Positions 54,412-63,533 of a stretch of DNA of 64,000 bases are shown here, one piece after another. A program made the position numbers and the translations under genes. Source of the stretch: Pseudoduganella dura (GTDB lineage Bacteria > Pseudomonadota > Gammaproteobacteria > Burkholderiales > Burkholderiaceae_D); contig NZ_WNWM01000002.1 in NCBI RefSeq assembly GCF_009727155.1, positions 3,038,001 to 3,102,000 on the forward strand, given 5' to 3'. Positions within the stretch are counted from its first letter, which is position 1. Each line of letters starts with the position of its first letter. The notes beneath the pieces were generated by a model. That model saw only the letters and a list, made by a program, of their open reading frames with translations, had not been told where the DNA came from and searched no databases.

Positions 54412-55001
54412 AGCAATTGCCGCGTCACCGCCATGGCGGAATCGAACGGCCCCGTGCCCCGCACGATCTTGACCATCACGCTGGCGCCCAGCCACAGCTG
54501 GTAAAGGCTGGCCGCCACTTCTTCCGCGCGGTCGTCGATCGCCAGCGAACCTTCGTCGACACCGCTGTCGATGGCGGCGGCCAGCCGCGACATGATGGCC
54601 GAGGTGCCGTGGTCCAGCACGGTACGCATCGCCTCGGACAGGTCGGCAACCTCGGCGGCCAGCTTCACCGCCAGGCATTTCCCCTGGCAGTCCTGGAACG
54701 ACTGGTTGGCTTGCCATGCATCGAAGTAGCGCACCAGGCGTTGTGCCGCGGTTGAACCGGTCTTGGCGAGCATCTGGTCCATGTCCGCCAGGTAGTCGTC
54801 GAAGTACCTCGACAGCAACGCTTCGCCGAAGGCGTCTTTCGAACCGAAGTAGTGGTAAAAGGATCCCTTCGGCACCTTTGCCGCCGTCAGGATCTCGTTC
54901 AGCCCGACAGCCGAAAAACCTTTGCCGGACATGATGCTCTGCCCGACAGCAAGGATGTGGTCGCGGACGTCGGAAGACGTGTGATCGTGAAGTTTCGCCA
55001 T
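54396..55001 (-). CDS. TetR family transcriptional regulator
   Basis: 201 residues. N-terminal HTH (VRDHILAVGQSIMSGKGFSAVGLNEILTAAKVPKGSFYHYFGSKDAFGEALL) and a ligand-binding C-terminal domain with CQGKCLAVKLAAEVADLSEAMR, typical of the AcuR/NemR-like branch in which Cys residues sense electrophiles. The likely operator CTAGACCGGTCGTCTAG occurs 21 bp upstream of its own start and twice upstream of the adjacent DJ-1/PfpI gene. Tandem arrangement with that gene, 57 bp apart, suggests joint autoregulation. Confidence 0.88.
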   Translation of the reverse strand: MAKLHDHTSSDVRDHILAVGQSIMSGKGFSAVGLNEILTAAKVPKGSFYHYFGSKDAFGEALLSRYFDDYLADMDQMLAKTGSTAAQRLVRYFDAWQANQSFQDCQGKCLAVKLAAEVADLSEAMRTVLDHGTSAIMSRLAAAIDSGVDEGSLAIDDRAEEVAASLYQLWLGASVMVKIVRGTGPFDSAMAVTRQLLHLDG

Positions 55002-55021
55002 GGCCGAGACTATATCGGGGG

Positions 55022-55038
55022 CTAGACCGGTCGTCTAG
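55022..55038. promoter_or_regulatory. TetR operator copy 1
   Basis: CTAGACCGGTCGTCTAG, arms CTAGAC/GTCTAG, between the TetR gene start and the DJ-1/PfpI stop. Confidence 0.8.
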
Positions 55039-55058
55039 CCAATCCCTTCAATGGGCAA

Positions 55059-55739
55059 TCAGCCGAGCCGCTTGAGCAGCGCCGCCGCGGTGGCGGCGGA
55101 CGAGGCCGGATTCTGGCCGGTGATCAGCAGGCCATCTTCCACCACGTACGATGCCCAGTCCTCGCCCTTCGAATACACGCCGCCCTTGGCCTTGAGTTCG
55201 TCTTCGACCAGGAACGGCACGATCTCCGTGAGCCCCACGCCGTCTTCCTCGGTGTTGGTGAAGCCGGTAACCTGCTTGCCTTCCACCAGCGGCCGTCCGT
55301 CCGGTGCCTTTACATGGCGCAGCACGCCGGGCGCATGGCACACCAGTGCGACCGGTTTGCCTGCCTCGATGAAGGCTTCGATCAGGGCGATCGAATTGCC
55401 GTCTTCGGCCAGGTCCCACAGAGGGCCATGGCCGCCAGGGTAGAACACGGTATCGAAGGCGGCCTGGTCGACCGTGTCGAGGCGCAACGTGGCGGCGAGT
55501 TGCGCCGTGGCTTGCGGGTCCTGCTCGAAACGGCGCGTCAGGTCCGTCTGGAACGATGGCTCATTGCTCTTCGGGTCCAGCGGCGGCTGGCCACCCAGCG
55601 GCGAGGCCAGCACGACTTCCACGCCGGCATCCTTGAAGGTGTAATACGGCGCGGCCAGTTCTTCGAGCCAGAAGCCGGTCTTGCGGCCGGTATTGCCGAG
55701 TTCGCTATGCGAGGTCAGTACGATCAAGACTTTTTTCAT
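55059..55739 (-). CDS. DJ-1/PfpI family protein (type 1 glutamine amidotransferase-like)
   Basis: 226 residues. It starts KKVLIVLTSHSELGNTGRKTGFWLEELAAPYYTFKDAGVEVVLASPLGG. The nucleophile elbow is GKPVALVCHAPGVLRHVK with the catalytic Cys, an acidic residue is in FYPGGHGPLWDL, and the C-terminus ends DWASYVVEDGLLITGQNPASSAATAAALLKRL. Close to Hsp31/glyoxalase III-like proteins that detoxify methylglyoxal or repair glycated proteins. Under control of the neighbouring TetR protein by operator placement, which fits an aldehyde or electrophile response. Confidence 0.88.
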   Translation of the reverse strand: MKKVLIVLTSHSELGNTGRKTGFWLEELAAPYYTFKDAGVEVVLASPLGGQPPLDPKSNEPSFQTDLTRRFEQDPQATAQLAATLRLDTVDQAAFDTVFYPGGHGPLWDLAEDGNSIALIEAFIEAGKPVALVCHAPGVLRHVKAPDGRPLVEGKQVTGFTNTEEDGVGLTEIVPFLVEDELKAKGGVYSKGEDWASYVVEDGLLITGQNPASSAATAAALLKRLG

Positions 55740-55769
55740 GCTGTTCTCCAGATGGTGAAGTGAGTTAAA

Positions 55770-55785
55770 TAGACCGGTCGTCTAG
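55770..55785. promoter_or_regulatory. TetR operator copy 2
   Basis: TAGACCGGTCGTCTAG, 31 bp upstream of the DJ-1/PfpI start, well placed to block its promoter. Confidence 0.82.
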
Positions 55786-55870
55786 AAAATTATTCAAGAT
55801 GGCGCGTGTTTCAGGCATTTAGCATGCTGTTACCGGATTTGCTGCACACGTACGTCACTATAGAATCAAT

Positions 55871-55886
55871 TAGACCGGTCGTCTAG
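55871..55886. promoter_or_regulatory. TetR operator copy 3
   Basis: TAGACCGGTCGTCTAG, 101 bp upstream of copy 2. Two sites about ten helical turns apart could allow looping. Confidence 0.78.
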
Positions 55887-55915
55887 TGATTTTTCAGGGA
55901 ATTTGAAGCTTCCAA

Positions 55916-55944
55916 ATGAAAAACGCCACGTTGACGTGGCGTTT
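55916..55944 (-). terminator. Terminator of the 24-residue peptide gene
   Basis: Stem AAACGCCACG (55921-55930), loop TTGA, complement 55935-55944, followed by a T run in the minus direction. Confidence 0.82.
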
Positions 55945-55993
55945 CCTCTCGACGGCGGCTGGTGCCGCATCGGTTCCGTGCATCAGCGATGCA

Positions 55994-56068
55994 TCAGAAA
56001 ATCAGGTAGATCAGCACCAGCACCACGGCAGGTACACCCAGAAGCCAAGCCAGCAGATACTTACCCAT
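55994..56068 (-). CDS. Tiny hydrophobic membrane peptide (24 residues)
   Basis: 24 residues, starting MGKYLLAW and continuing as a single hydrophobic helix to the end (IYLIF). AAGGAGA lies 6 bp before the ATG and a strong terminator follows at 55921-55944, so it looks like a real one-gene transcript. It resembles the short single-helix membrane peptides widespread in beta- and gammaproteobacteria whose role is unknown. I can give no more specific function. Confidence 0.72.
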   Translation of the reverse strand: MGKYLLAWLLGVPAVVLVLIYLIF

Positions 56069-56778
56069 GATCGTTCTCCTTCTGAAGTGTTGTAAAGATG
56101 ACTTCATCTTGCGGGACCATAGCAAGGCCGTCGGTACGTTACAGCACGCTGAGCAAGAATTCTCCTGGCAGCCAGGGCACGCATTCGGGTCGCGCTGCAG
56201 CGCAACGCAACCTGCCGAGCGGCTTGCCCTCCGACTTGCGTGCAGGTCGATGTGCAGCCAGCCGTCCAGCTCGCAATTGCAGCTCGCAGTGCAGCTCGCC
56301 GTCCAGCTTATACGCAATCCGTATAAACATTTGTAAAACGATTAGTTCTTATTTTTCAAGCATTTCTTTACTCTGGTCACACTACCGAATCGCCAGGGGA
56401 GCAGGACCATGCAAAAGCAGCCAGCCCATTCCGTGCCAGTGCCGGGACACCGGGCGATGCGTGCGTCCATGATGCGGGCCCGATGTAGCGGCTGGCGTAG
56501 CGACGCAGGGTAGGACTGATTGCAGAAAATTGAAGCACGCAACTGAAGCACGCAACAGTAGCAAGTACTGAGCCGCAGCGAGCGTCGCGCTCTTTTCATC
56601 CCAGCCTATCCATGCCGCCACCACGTTGTGGCGAAAACAGCCATCGACCCGATGGCCGGGAAGGTTCTCGTCCCCACCCGGATACGAACCTCGAGCCTGG
56701 CACACCCCGCCGGGACCCGCATCACGCATTCCACAGTTCGAGTTTTACCGTTCCACCACGCTCACCCAAGGAGAAATC
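56069..56778. other. Long intergenic region without a clear gene
   Basis: 710 bp. It contains short repeats of CAGCTCG type near 56245-56305, an inverted repeat TATACG/CGTATA (56309-56325) and an AT-rich stretch at 56326-56380. A 34-codon frame at 56413 follows GGGGAGCAGGACC but has no recognisable protein features, so I leave it uncalled. Confidence 0.5.
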
Positions 56779-56994
56779 ATGAGCATCAAGGCAATCAACG
56801 TTCGAAACCAGTTCCGCGGCAAGGTCAAGGAAATCATCGATGGCCCGGTTGTTTCGGAAGTCGATATCGAAACGCCGGCCGGCATCGTCACGTCGGTCAT
56901 CACCACCCGTTCGGTGCGCGATCTCGGCCTCGCACCCGGCGTGGAAGTGGTGGCCCTGGTCAAGGCGACCGAGGTTTCGATCGCCAAGCTGTAA
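56779..56994 (+). CDS. TOBE-domain (molbindin-like) protein
   Basis: 71 residues from 56779 with AAGGAG 7 bp upstream. One complete TOBE/Mop domain (SIKAINVRNQFRGKVKEIIDGPVVSEVDIETPAGIVTSVITTRSVRDLGLAPGVEVVALVKATEVSIAKL), the molybdate/tungstate-binding fold. Stand-alone Mop proteins store or buffer oxyanions in the cytoplasm. It is about 100 bp ahead of a sigma-54 activator and a sulfur-type metabolic locus on the same strand, an arrangement also seen at sulfonate/sulfone loci. A shared role is inferred. Confidence 0.88.
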   Translation: MSIKAINVRNQFRGKVKEIIDGPVVSEVDIETPAGIVTSVITTRSVRDLGLAPGVEVVALVKATEVSIAKL

Positions 56995-57097
56995 ACGCCG
57001 CGACCGCAATCGCTTGCTGCTTCCCTGCCGGTTCGGTGCTTGAGAGCTCCGGTTTGCCGGCAACATCGCGGTCCGGCACCATTCTTTGCGAGGCACT

Positions 57098-58282
<1,185 letters not shown>

Positions 58283-58485
58283 CGCCTCCGGCGCCCCGCG
58301 CCGGAATTGCCGCTTTTCCGCCATACCTTCCGCCGGCCCCTCTTTTTCGCCGGACCCTCTTTCCTTCCCCGCTCTTCCCTGCTTCGTTCGCCACACCTGT
58401 TGCGAGGCTGTGCGCCAGCCAGCACGGCCTGTGCAGCATCCAACAGCTTTGCCGCGCCGGAGTGCCGGATTCCCCGTTTTTTGCA

Positions 58486-58500
58486 TGGCACGAATGCTGC
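58486..58500 (+). promoter_or_regulatory. Sigma-54 (-24/-12) promoter before the amidohydrolase gene
   Basis: TGGCACGAATGCTGC, with the required GG-N10-GC spacing, 49 bp ahead of the GTG start. Confidence 0.8.
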
Positions 58501-58548
58501 AATGGAGAGGGTAGCTCCGCCCCGCCCCCACATCATTGGAGAACTACA

Positions 58549-60072
58549 GTGAACGACCGTCTCGATCGCCTCAGCGCATCCCCTTCCGTCGCCGTCAAGC
58601 AGAAACTCGATTTCCCGGTCATCGATACCGATGTCCATACCAACGACTACACGCCCGATCTCGAGGATTACGTGGCCAACTACGGCGGCGTGAAGCTGGT
58701 CGATGCGCTGCGCAAGGCCTCGGCATCGCGCATCGGCCGCGGCGGCATCGGCAACGGCAAGAACTGGTATGAGCAAACGCCGGAAGAACGCCAGTACTAC
58801 CGCACGATCCGCGCGCCATGGTGGGCGCGCGTCACGAAGAACACGCTGGACGTGGCCACTTACCACCTGCCGGAACTGCTGTACGAACGCCAGGAAGAAC
58901 AGGGTTCCGATTATTCGATCCTGTTCCCGAACAACGTGCTCGCGCCGCTGGGCGTGCGCGACAAGGACGACCGCACGGCACTGCAGCGCGCCGTCAACCA
59001 CTACCACGCCGACCTGTATCGCAAGTACAGCGACCGGCTCACGCCGGTGGCCGGCCTCGGCCTGCATACCCCCGAAGAAGGCATCGCCGAGCTGGAATTC
59101 GCGATCAAGACGCTTGGCCTGAAGGCCGTCAACATCGCCGGCAGCGTGCGCCGCCCGATCCGCGCGCTGGCCGACAAGTACCCGGCCGCCGACCATCCCG
59201 AACTGCAGAAGTACATCTCGTACCAGGACTTCTACGGCATCGACAGCGAGTACGACTACGATCCGTTCTGGGCCAAGGCCGTCGAACTGGGCGTGCCGAT
59301 CCTCACCCACTATGGCAGCCAGGGCTGGACCGGCCGCAGCTCGATCAGCAACTACATGAACAACCACATCGGCCACTTCGCCGACGGTTCCGAGGCCTTC
59401 GCCAAGGCGCTGTTCTTCGGCGGCGTCACGAAGCGCTTTCCGCAGCTGCGCGTGGGCCTGCTCGAAGGCGGCGCGGACTGGGGCGCGCGCGTGTTCACGC
59501 ACCTGGTCGACCGCTGGGAAAAACGCAGCCTGGAAGGCCTGAAGAACTACGACCCGGCTGCCACCGACCGCGCGCTGCTGACCGACCTGTTCGCCCGCTA
59601 CGGCGCCGACCTGACGAAGGGCCGCTCGATCGAAGGCGAAGACCTGATCCGCGACACGCTCGGCGCCGGCTACACGGCCGGCTCGCGCCAGCCGCAGGGC
59701 CTCGAGCTGGAAGACTTCGCCAGGGCCGGCATCGAAAGCGTGGAAGACATCAAGGCGCAGTGGGTCGACAACTTCTTCTTCGGTTCCGAGTCCGACGACC
59801 GCACGATCGCCACCGCGTTCAACGACAAGTCCAACCCGCTGAACACGAAGATCAACGCGATCTACTCGTCCGACGTGGGCCACTGGGACGTGCCCGATCT
59901 CACCGACGCGCTGGCCGAAGCCTATGGCCTCGTCGAGCAGGGCGTCATCAGCGAAGCCGACTTCAAGGCCTACGTGTTCACCAACCCGTACAAGCTGTAC
60001 ACCGAAGCCAACCCCGACTTCTTCAAGGGCACCGCGGTGGAAGCGAAGCTGAAGGCGAACCCTCAACGCTGA
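58549..60072 (+). CDS. Amidohydrolase-2 family metal-dependent hydrolase
   Basis: 507 residues from a GTG at 58549 with TTGGAG upstream; the open frame extends far upstream but only as antisense-like sequence. The N-terminal metal motif is FPVIDTDVHTNDYTPDLEDYV (HxH replaced by DVH), with later His/Asp residues in VPILTHYGSQGW, VGLLEGGADWGARVF and YSSDVGHWDVPD. This is the ACMSD/amidohydrolase-2 TIM barrel. It lies between the sigma-54 activator and an FMN monooxygenase, so it probably acts on the same sulfur- or nitrogen-containing organic compound. The substrate is unknown. Confidence 0.85.
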   Translation: MNDRLDRLSASPSVAVKQKLDFPVIDTDVHTNDYTPDLEDYVANYGGVKLVDALRKASASRIGRGGIGNGKNWYEQTPEERQYYRTIRAPWWARVTKNTLDVATYHLPELLYERQEEQGSDYSILFPNNVLAPLGVRDKDDRTALQRAVNHYHADLYRKYSDRLTPVAGLGLHTPEEGIAELEFAIKTLGLKAVNIAGSVRRPIRALADKYPAADHPELQKYISYQDFYGIDSEYDYDPFWAKAVELGVPILTHYGSQGWTGRSSISNYMNNHIGHFADGSEAFAKALFFGGVTKRFPQLRVGLLEGGADWGARVFTHLVDRWEKRSLEGLKNYDPAATDRALLTDLFARYGADLTKGRSIEGEDLIRDTLGAGYTAGSRQPQGLELEDFARAGIESVEDIKAQWVDNFFFGSESDDRTIATAFNDKSNPLNTKINAIYSSDVGHWDVPDLTDALAEAYGLVEQGVISEADFKAYVFTNPYKLYTEANPDFFKGTAVEAKLKANPQR

Positions 60073-60082
60073 CAACGGCCGG

Positions 60083-60237
60083 GCCCGTGTCACTCTGGTG
60101 CCAGGCACCAAAGTGACACGGGCTCAACGGTTGACAACCAGTTCTGTGCCGCTGGTAAAGGAAAAAGGCCATACCCGAAACCACATCAATGCTCAGCTCG
60201 TGTCACATGGGTGCCTGGCACCAAAGTGACACGAGCT
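60083..60237. repeat. Pair of long palindromic intergenic repeats
   Basis: Two related stem-loops, 60083-60123 and 60195-60237, with outer arms GCCCGTGTCACT/AGTGACACGGGC and AGCTCGTGTCAC/GTGACACGAGCT. Both share an inner TGGTGCC/GGCACCA-type pairing. They fill the spacer between the hydrolase and the monooxygenase genes. Confidence 0.85.
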
Positions 60238-60276
60238 GGACAGCAAATCTCATTTCATCATCAACGGAGAATTTCC

Positions 60277-61632
60277 ATGTCTCAGCGCAAGATGCGTCTC
60301 GGCGCGTTCATCATGGCCACCGGCCATCACATCGCCGCCTGGCGTCATCCCGGTTCGCAACCGGATTCGGGCGTCAATATCGACCATTACATCCACGTCG
60401 CGCAGACCGCCGAGCGCGGCAAGTTCGACCAGGTGTTCGTGGCGGACAGCCCCGGCGTCGCCTACCGCGGCGGCGACAACGAGGCGTTCAGCCGCCAGGG
60501 CCGCGTGTCGTATTTCGAACCGGTCACGCTGTGGGCCGCGCTGTCGGTCGTCACAAAACACATCGGCTTCGTCGCCACGGCGTCGACCACGTATGAAGAC
60601 CCGTTCCTGCTGGCGCGCAAGTTCGCATCGCTGGACCACATCAGCAAGGGCCGCGCGGCGTGGAACGTGGTCACCACCGGCGCCGAGAACGTGTACGGCA
60701 ACTTCGGCCTCGAGGCGCATCCGGACCCGGAACTGCGCTACGAAAAAGCCCACGAATTCCTCGACGTCGTGAAGGGCCTGTGGGACAGCTTCGAGGACGA
60801 CGCGTTTTCGCGCGATCCGGAAAGCGGCGTGTACTTCGATCCCGAAAAGCTGCACGCGCTGAACCACCACGGCAAGCACCTGAAGGTCAGCGGCCCGCTG
60901 AACCTCGAGCGCTCGCCGCAGGGGCAGCCGGTGATCGTGCAGGCCGGATCGTCGGAGCCGGGCCGCGAACTGGCCGCCGCCACGGCCGAGGCGATCTTCA
61001 CCGCGTGGACCAGCCTCGAGGAAGCACAGGCGTTCTACAGCGACGTGAAGGGCCGCCTGGCGAAGTATGGCCGCCGCGCGGACCAGTTGCTGATCCTGCC
61101 CGGCATCTCGCCCGTCATCGGCCGCACGCAGGAGGAAGCGGAAGCGAAATGGGCGGAGCTGCAAAAGCTCATCCATCCGTCCGTGGGCCTGGACACCATC
61201 GCGCGCTTCTGGCCCGGCGAAGACCTCACCAAGTGGGACCTCGACGCGCCGCCGCCCTACTATCCCACGCCGCCGGCCGGCAAGAACAGCCGCCACCACG
61301 TGGTGATCGAACTGGCGCGCCGCGAACGGTTCACCGTGCGCCAGCTGTATGAATACCTGGCCGGCGCGCGCGGCCACTGGGTGGTGGTGGGCACGCCGCA
61401 AAAGATCGCCGACGAAATGCAGAAGTGGTTCGAGAACGGCGCGGCCGACGGCTTCAACGTGATGCCGCCGGTGCTACCGGAATCGCTGGAGGAATTCGTC
61501 GACCTGGTGATCCCGGAGCTGCAGAAACGCGGCCTGTTCCGCACCGAGTACGAAGGCACCACGCTGCGCGAAAACCTGGGGCTCGACAAGCCGCAGAACC
61601 GCTTCTCCATCAAGGCCGCGAAAGCCGCCTGA
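60277..61632 (+). CDS. FMN-dependent monooxygenase, NtaA/SnaA/DszA family
   Basis: 451 residues from 60277 (MSQRKMRLGAF), with CGGAGA upstream. Luciferase-like TIM barrel with TGHHIAAWRHP, YIHVAQTAERGKFDQVFVADSP, ISKGRAAWNVVTTGAENVYGNFG, VIVQAGSSEPGRELAAATAEAIFT and the long C-terminal part GLDTIARFWPGEDLTKWDLDAPPP. Members need an FMN reductase and oxidise nitrilotriacetate, dibenzothiophene sulfone or alkyl sulfones/sulfonates. Given the SfnR-like regulator and the downstream sulfonate-type binding protein, organosulfur use is the best reading. Confidence 0.9.
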   Translation: MSQRKMRLGAFIMATGHHIAAWRHPGSQPDSGVNIDHYIHVAQTAERGKFDQVFVADSPGVAYRGGDNEAFSRQGRVSYFEPVTLWAALSVVTKHIGFVATASTTYEDPFLLARKFASLDHISKGRAAWNVVTTGAENVYGNFGLEAHPDPELRYEKAHEFLDVVKGLWDSFEDDAFSRDPESGVYFDPEKLHALNHHGKHLKVSGPLNLERSPQGQPVIVQAGSSEPGRELAAATAEAIFTAWTSLEEAQAFYSDVKGRLAKYGRRADQLLILPGISPVIGRTQEEAEAKWAELQKLIHPSVGLDTIARFWPGEDLTKWDLDAPPPYYPTPPAGKNSRHHVVIELARRERFTVRQLYEYLAGARGHWVVVGTPQKIADEMQKWFENGAADGFNVMPPVLPESLEEFVDLVIPELQKRGLFRTEYEGTTLRENLGLDKPQNRFSIKAAKAA

Positions 61633-61768
61633 TCGTCACCGGCGTGCGAAGCCGACACCCTGTTGGCTTCGCAACAGCCGCGCCGCCCGCTGCTTCCCGG
61701 GTGCTGGCGAATCGACAGCAACCCCCGCAAAACCTCCCCGAAACGCCCCGAAAACACCGCAAACAGGA

Positions 61769-61783
61769 TGGCACGGAACCTGC
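61769..61783 (+). promoter_or_regulatory. Sigma-54 (-24/-12) promoter before the porin gene
   Basis: TGGCACGGAACCTGC, GG-N10-GC spacing exact, 87 bp ahead of the porin start. Second likely target of the SfnR-like activator. Confidence 0.8.
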
Positions 61784-61796
61784 GTAATGGAATGTA

Positions 61797-61844
61797 GTCA
61801 GCAGCTGAGTCAGCAGCTAAGTCAGCAGATAAGTCAGCAGATAA
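61797..61844. repeat. Four tandem 12-bp repeats in the porin leader
   Basis: GTCAGCAGCTGA, GTCAGCAGCTAA, GTCAGCAGATAA, GTCAGCAGATAA, directly after the predicted sigma-54 transcription start and before the ribosome-binding site. Confidence 0.88.
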
Positions 61845-61869
61845 ACCGTCCAACCATCAGGAGCATTTT

Positions 61870-63411
61870 TTGAAGTACCTACATCGAAGAATATGCAGTG
61901 TCGCCGGCCTGCTCACGATCGCCGGCGCGGCACAGGCAGCGGGGCAAAGCAACGAGGATCTGCAGCGGCAGATCGAGGAACTGAAAGCCGTCGTCAAGAC
62001 GCTGCAGCAGCAGATCGGCACCAGGCCGGCAGTGGCCGCGAAGGCGGCGAACACGAACGGGGAATCGGCGCAGTCGAGCGCATCGGCAGAGAAGACCGTG
62101 ATCGGACCGGCGGGGGCCGCCGGGGCCGGCGCGGATGCCGGCACCGACACCGTCGCCGGTACGCCCGACCTTGCCGCGAACAGCGCGACCGAAACCCCTA
62201 CCGAGACCGCCACCAAGGCCGACATCGACGGCCTGCGCACCGACCTGGAAAACTACAAGTACGAGCAGAAACGCAATCGCGAAACCAAGACGGCGCTCAC
62301 CACGCGTGGCACCACGATCGGCGGCAGCGTGCAGGCCCGCGCCACCGCGCAGAGCACGCCCGTGAAGACGGGCAGCACGTCGACGTCGTCGGACCGCTAT
62401 TCCAGCTTCGACATCCCGCAGGCCACGCTCAATTTCGCCGGCAGCCTGTACCGCGATTACTCGGAAGGCCGCAACCTCGATTACCGCCTGGCGTTCGCCT
62501 ATGCGAAAAACAGCCCCGGTACCGACGGCAGCCAGCTCAATGCCACCGATGCGTATATCCGCTACAGCCCGTTCCCCACGCTGACCGGCCTGGAAGACCC
62601 GCGCCTGACGATCACGCTGGGCCAGCAGCAGATTCCGTTCGGCCTGGAAGCGCAGATCGGCGAAGAGCTGCGTCCCGTGATCAACAATGCGCTGTTCCTC
62701 GGCGGCCTGGGCGTGGGCACGCGCCAGATCGGCCTGATCGTGCGCGGCGACTACGATCCGTATGTCGACTACGGCTTCAACTACCGTGCGCCATTGCTCG
62801 AATATGCGTTCGGCGTGGTCAATGGCGCCGGCCCGAACAAGTCGGACGACAACAACCACAAGGACTACATCGCCCGCGTGGCGTTCACGCTGCCGGTCGA
62901 TTACTACAGCGTGTTCCGCGAGCTCAAGTTCGGCTTGTCGGCCTACAAGGGCCAGAAGAACCTGACCGCCGGCACCGCGGCCACCGTGGTGGGCCAGGGC
63001 AAGCGCGACCGCTACGGCTTCGACATCTACTACAACCACGCACCGTTCGGCGTCACCTACGAATACGCGGAAGGCCGCGACGGCACCGTGAACAACGGTC
63101 CGGACATCAAGTCGCGCGGCCAGTACCTGACCGCCTTCTACACGTGGGGCGAGCAGTGGATCGCCAGTTCGCGGGCGCAGGCGAAATACGACGACTACTG
63201 GCCGAAGTCCTACCAGCTGTTCGCGCGCTACGACACGTTCGACCCGAACCGGGCACTGGGCAACGACAAGACCAAGGCCGCCATCCTCGGCTTCAACCTG
63301 TTCTTTGCCGAGACCACCAAGTTCCAGCTCAACCTGAACCACTACGACTACCAGAACCCGGCGCAGCGCAGCGCGAACGAGCTGCTGGCGCAGTTCCAGT
63401 TCGGGTTCTGA
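61870..63411 (+). CDS. Outer-membrane porin (phosphate-selective OprO/P-like)
   Basis: 513 residues from a TTG at 61870 with AGGAG 8 bp upstream. A signal peptide ends near AAQA|AGQSN. A coiled-coil stretch follows (NEDLQRQIEELKAVVKTLQQQIG), then an Ala/Thr-rich linker and a 16-strand-type beta-barrel with the family pattern FDIPQATLNFAGSLYRDYSEGRNLDYRLAFAYAKN, LTITLGQQQIPFGLEAQ and a C-terminal aromatic FQFGF. N-terminal coiled coils are common in trimeric porins of this family. Placed in a sigma-54-controlled sulfur locus, it may admit the oxyanionic or sulfonated substrate. Confidence 0.85.
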   Translation: MKYLHRRICSVAGLLTIAGAAQAAGQSNEDLQRQIEELKAVVKTLQQQIGTRPAVAAKAANTNGESAQSSASAEKTVIGPAGAAGAGADAGTDTVAGTPDLAANSATETPTETATKADIDGLRTDLENYKYEQKRNRETKTALTTRGTTIGGSVQARATAQSTPVKTGSTSTSSDRYSSFDIPQATLNFAGSLYRDYSEGRNLDYRLAFAYAKNSPGTDGSQLNATDAYIRYSPFPTLTGLEDPRLTITLGQQQIPFGLEAQIGEELRPVINNALFLGGLGVGTRQIGLIVRGDYDPYVDYGFNYRAPLLEYAFGVVNGAGPNKSDDNNHKDYIARVAFTLPVDYYSVFRELKFGLSAYKGQKNLTAGTAATVVGQGKRDRYGFDIYYNHAPFGVTYEYAEGRDGTVNNGPDIKSRGQYLTAFYTWGEQWIASSRAQAKYDDYWPKSYQLFARYDTFDPNRALGNDKTKAAILGFNLFFAETTKFQLNLNHYDYQNPAQRSANELLAQFQFGF

Positions 63412-63533
63412 GCCATGACGCCGTCATTGAAACTTGGTTACTTTCTTTTCAATAGTGATGAACCGGCATTGAACCGCCTCCCGTTTGAACCGATATTGAA
63501 CCGCTTTATAGATCAGCATTCCAGGAACCAGCC

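Noticed and set aside
56413..56517. 34-codon frame after GGGGAG
   Set aside because: The ribosome-binding match is fair, but the peptide is without recognisable features and nothing else supports it.
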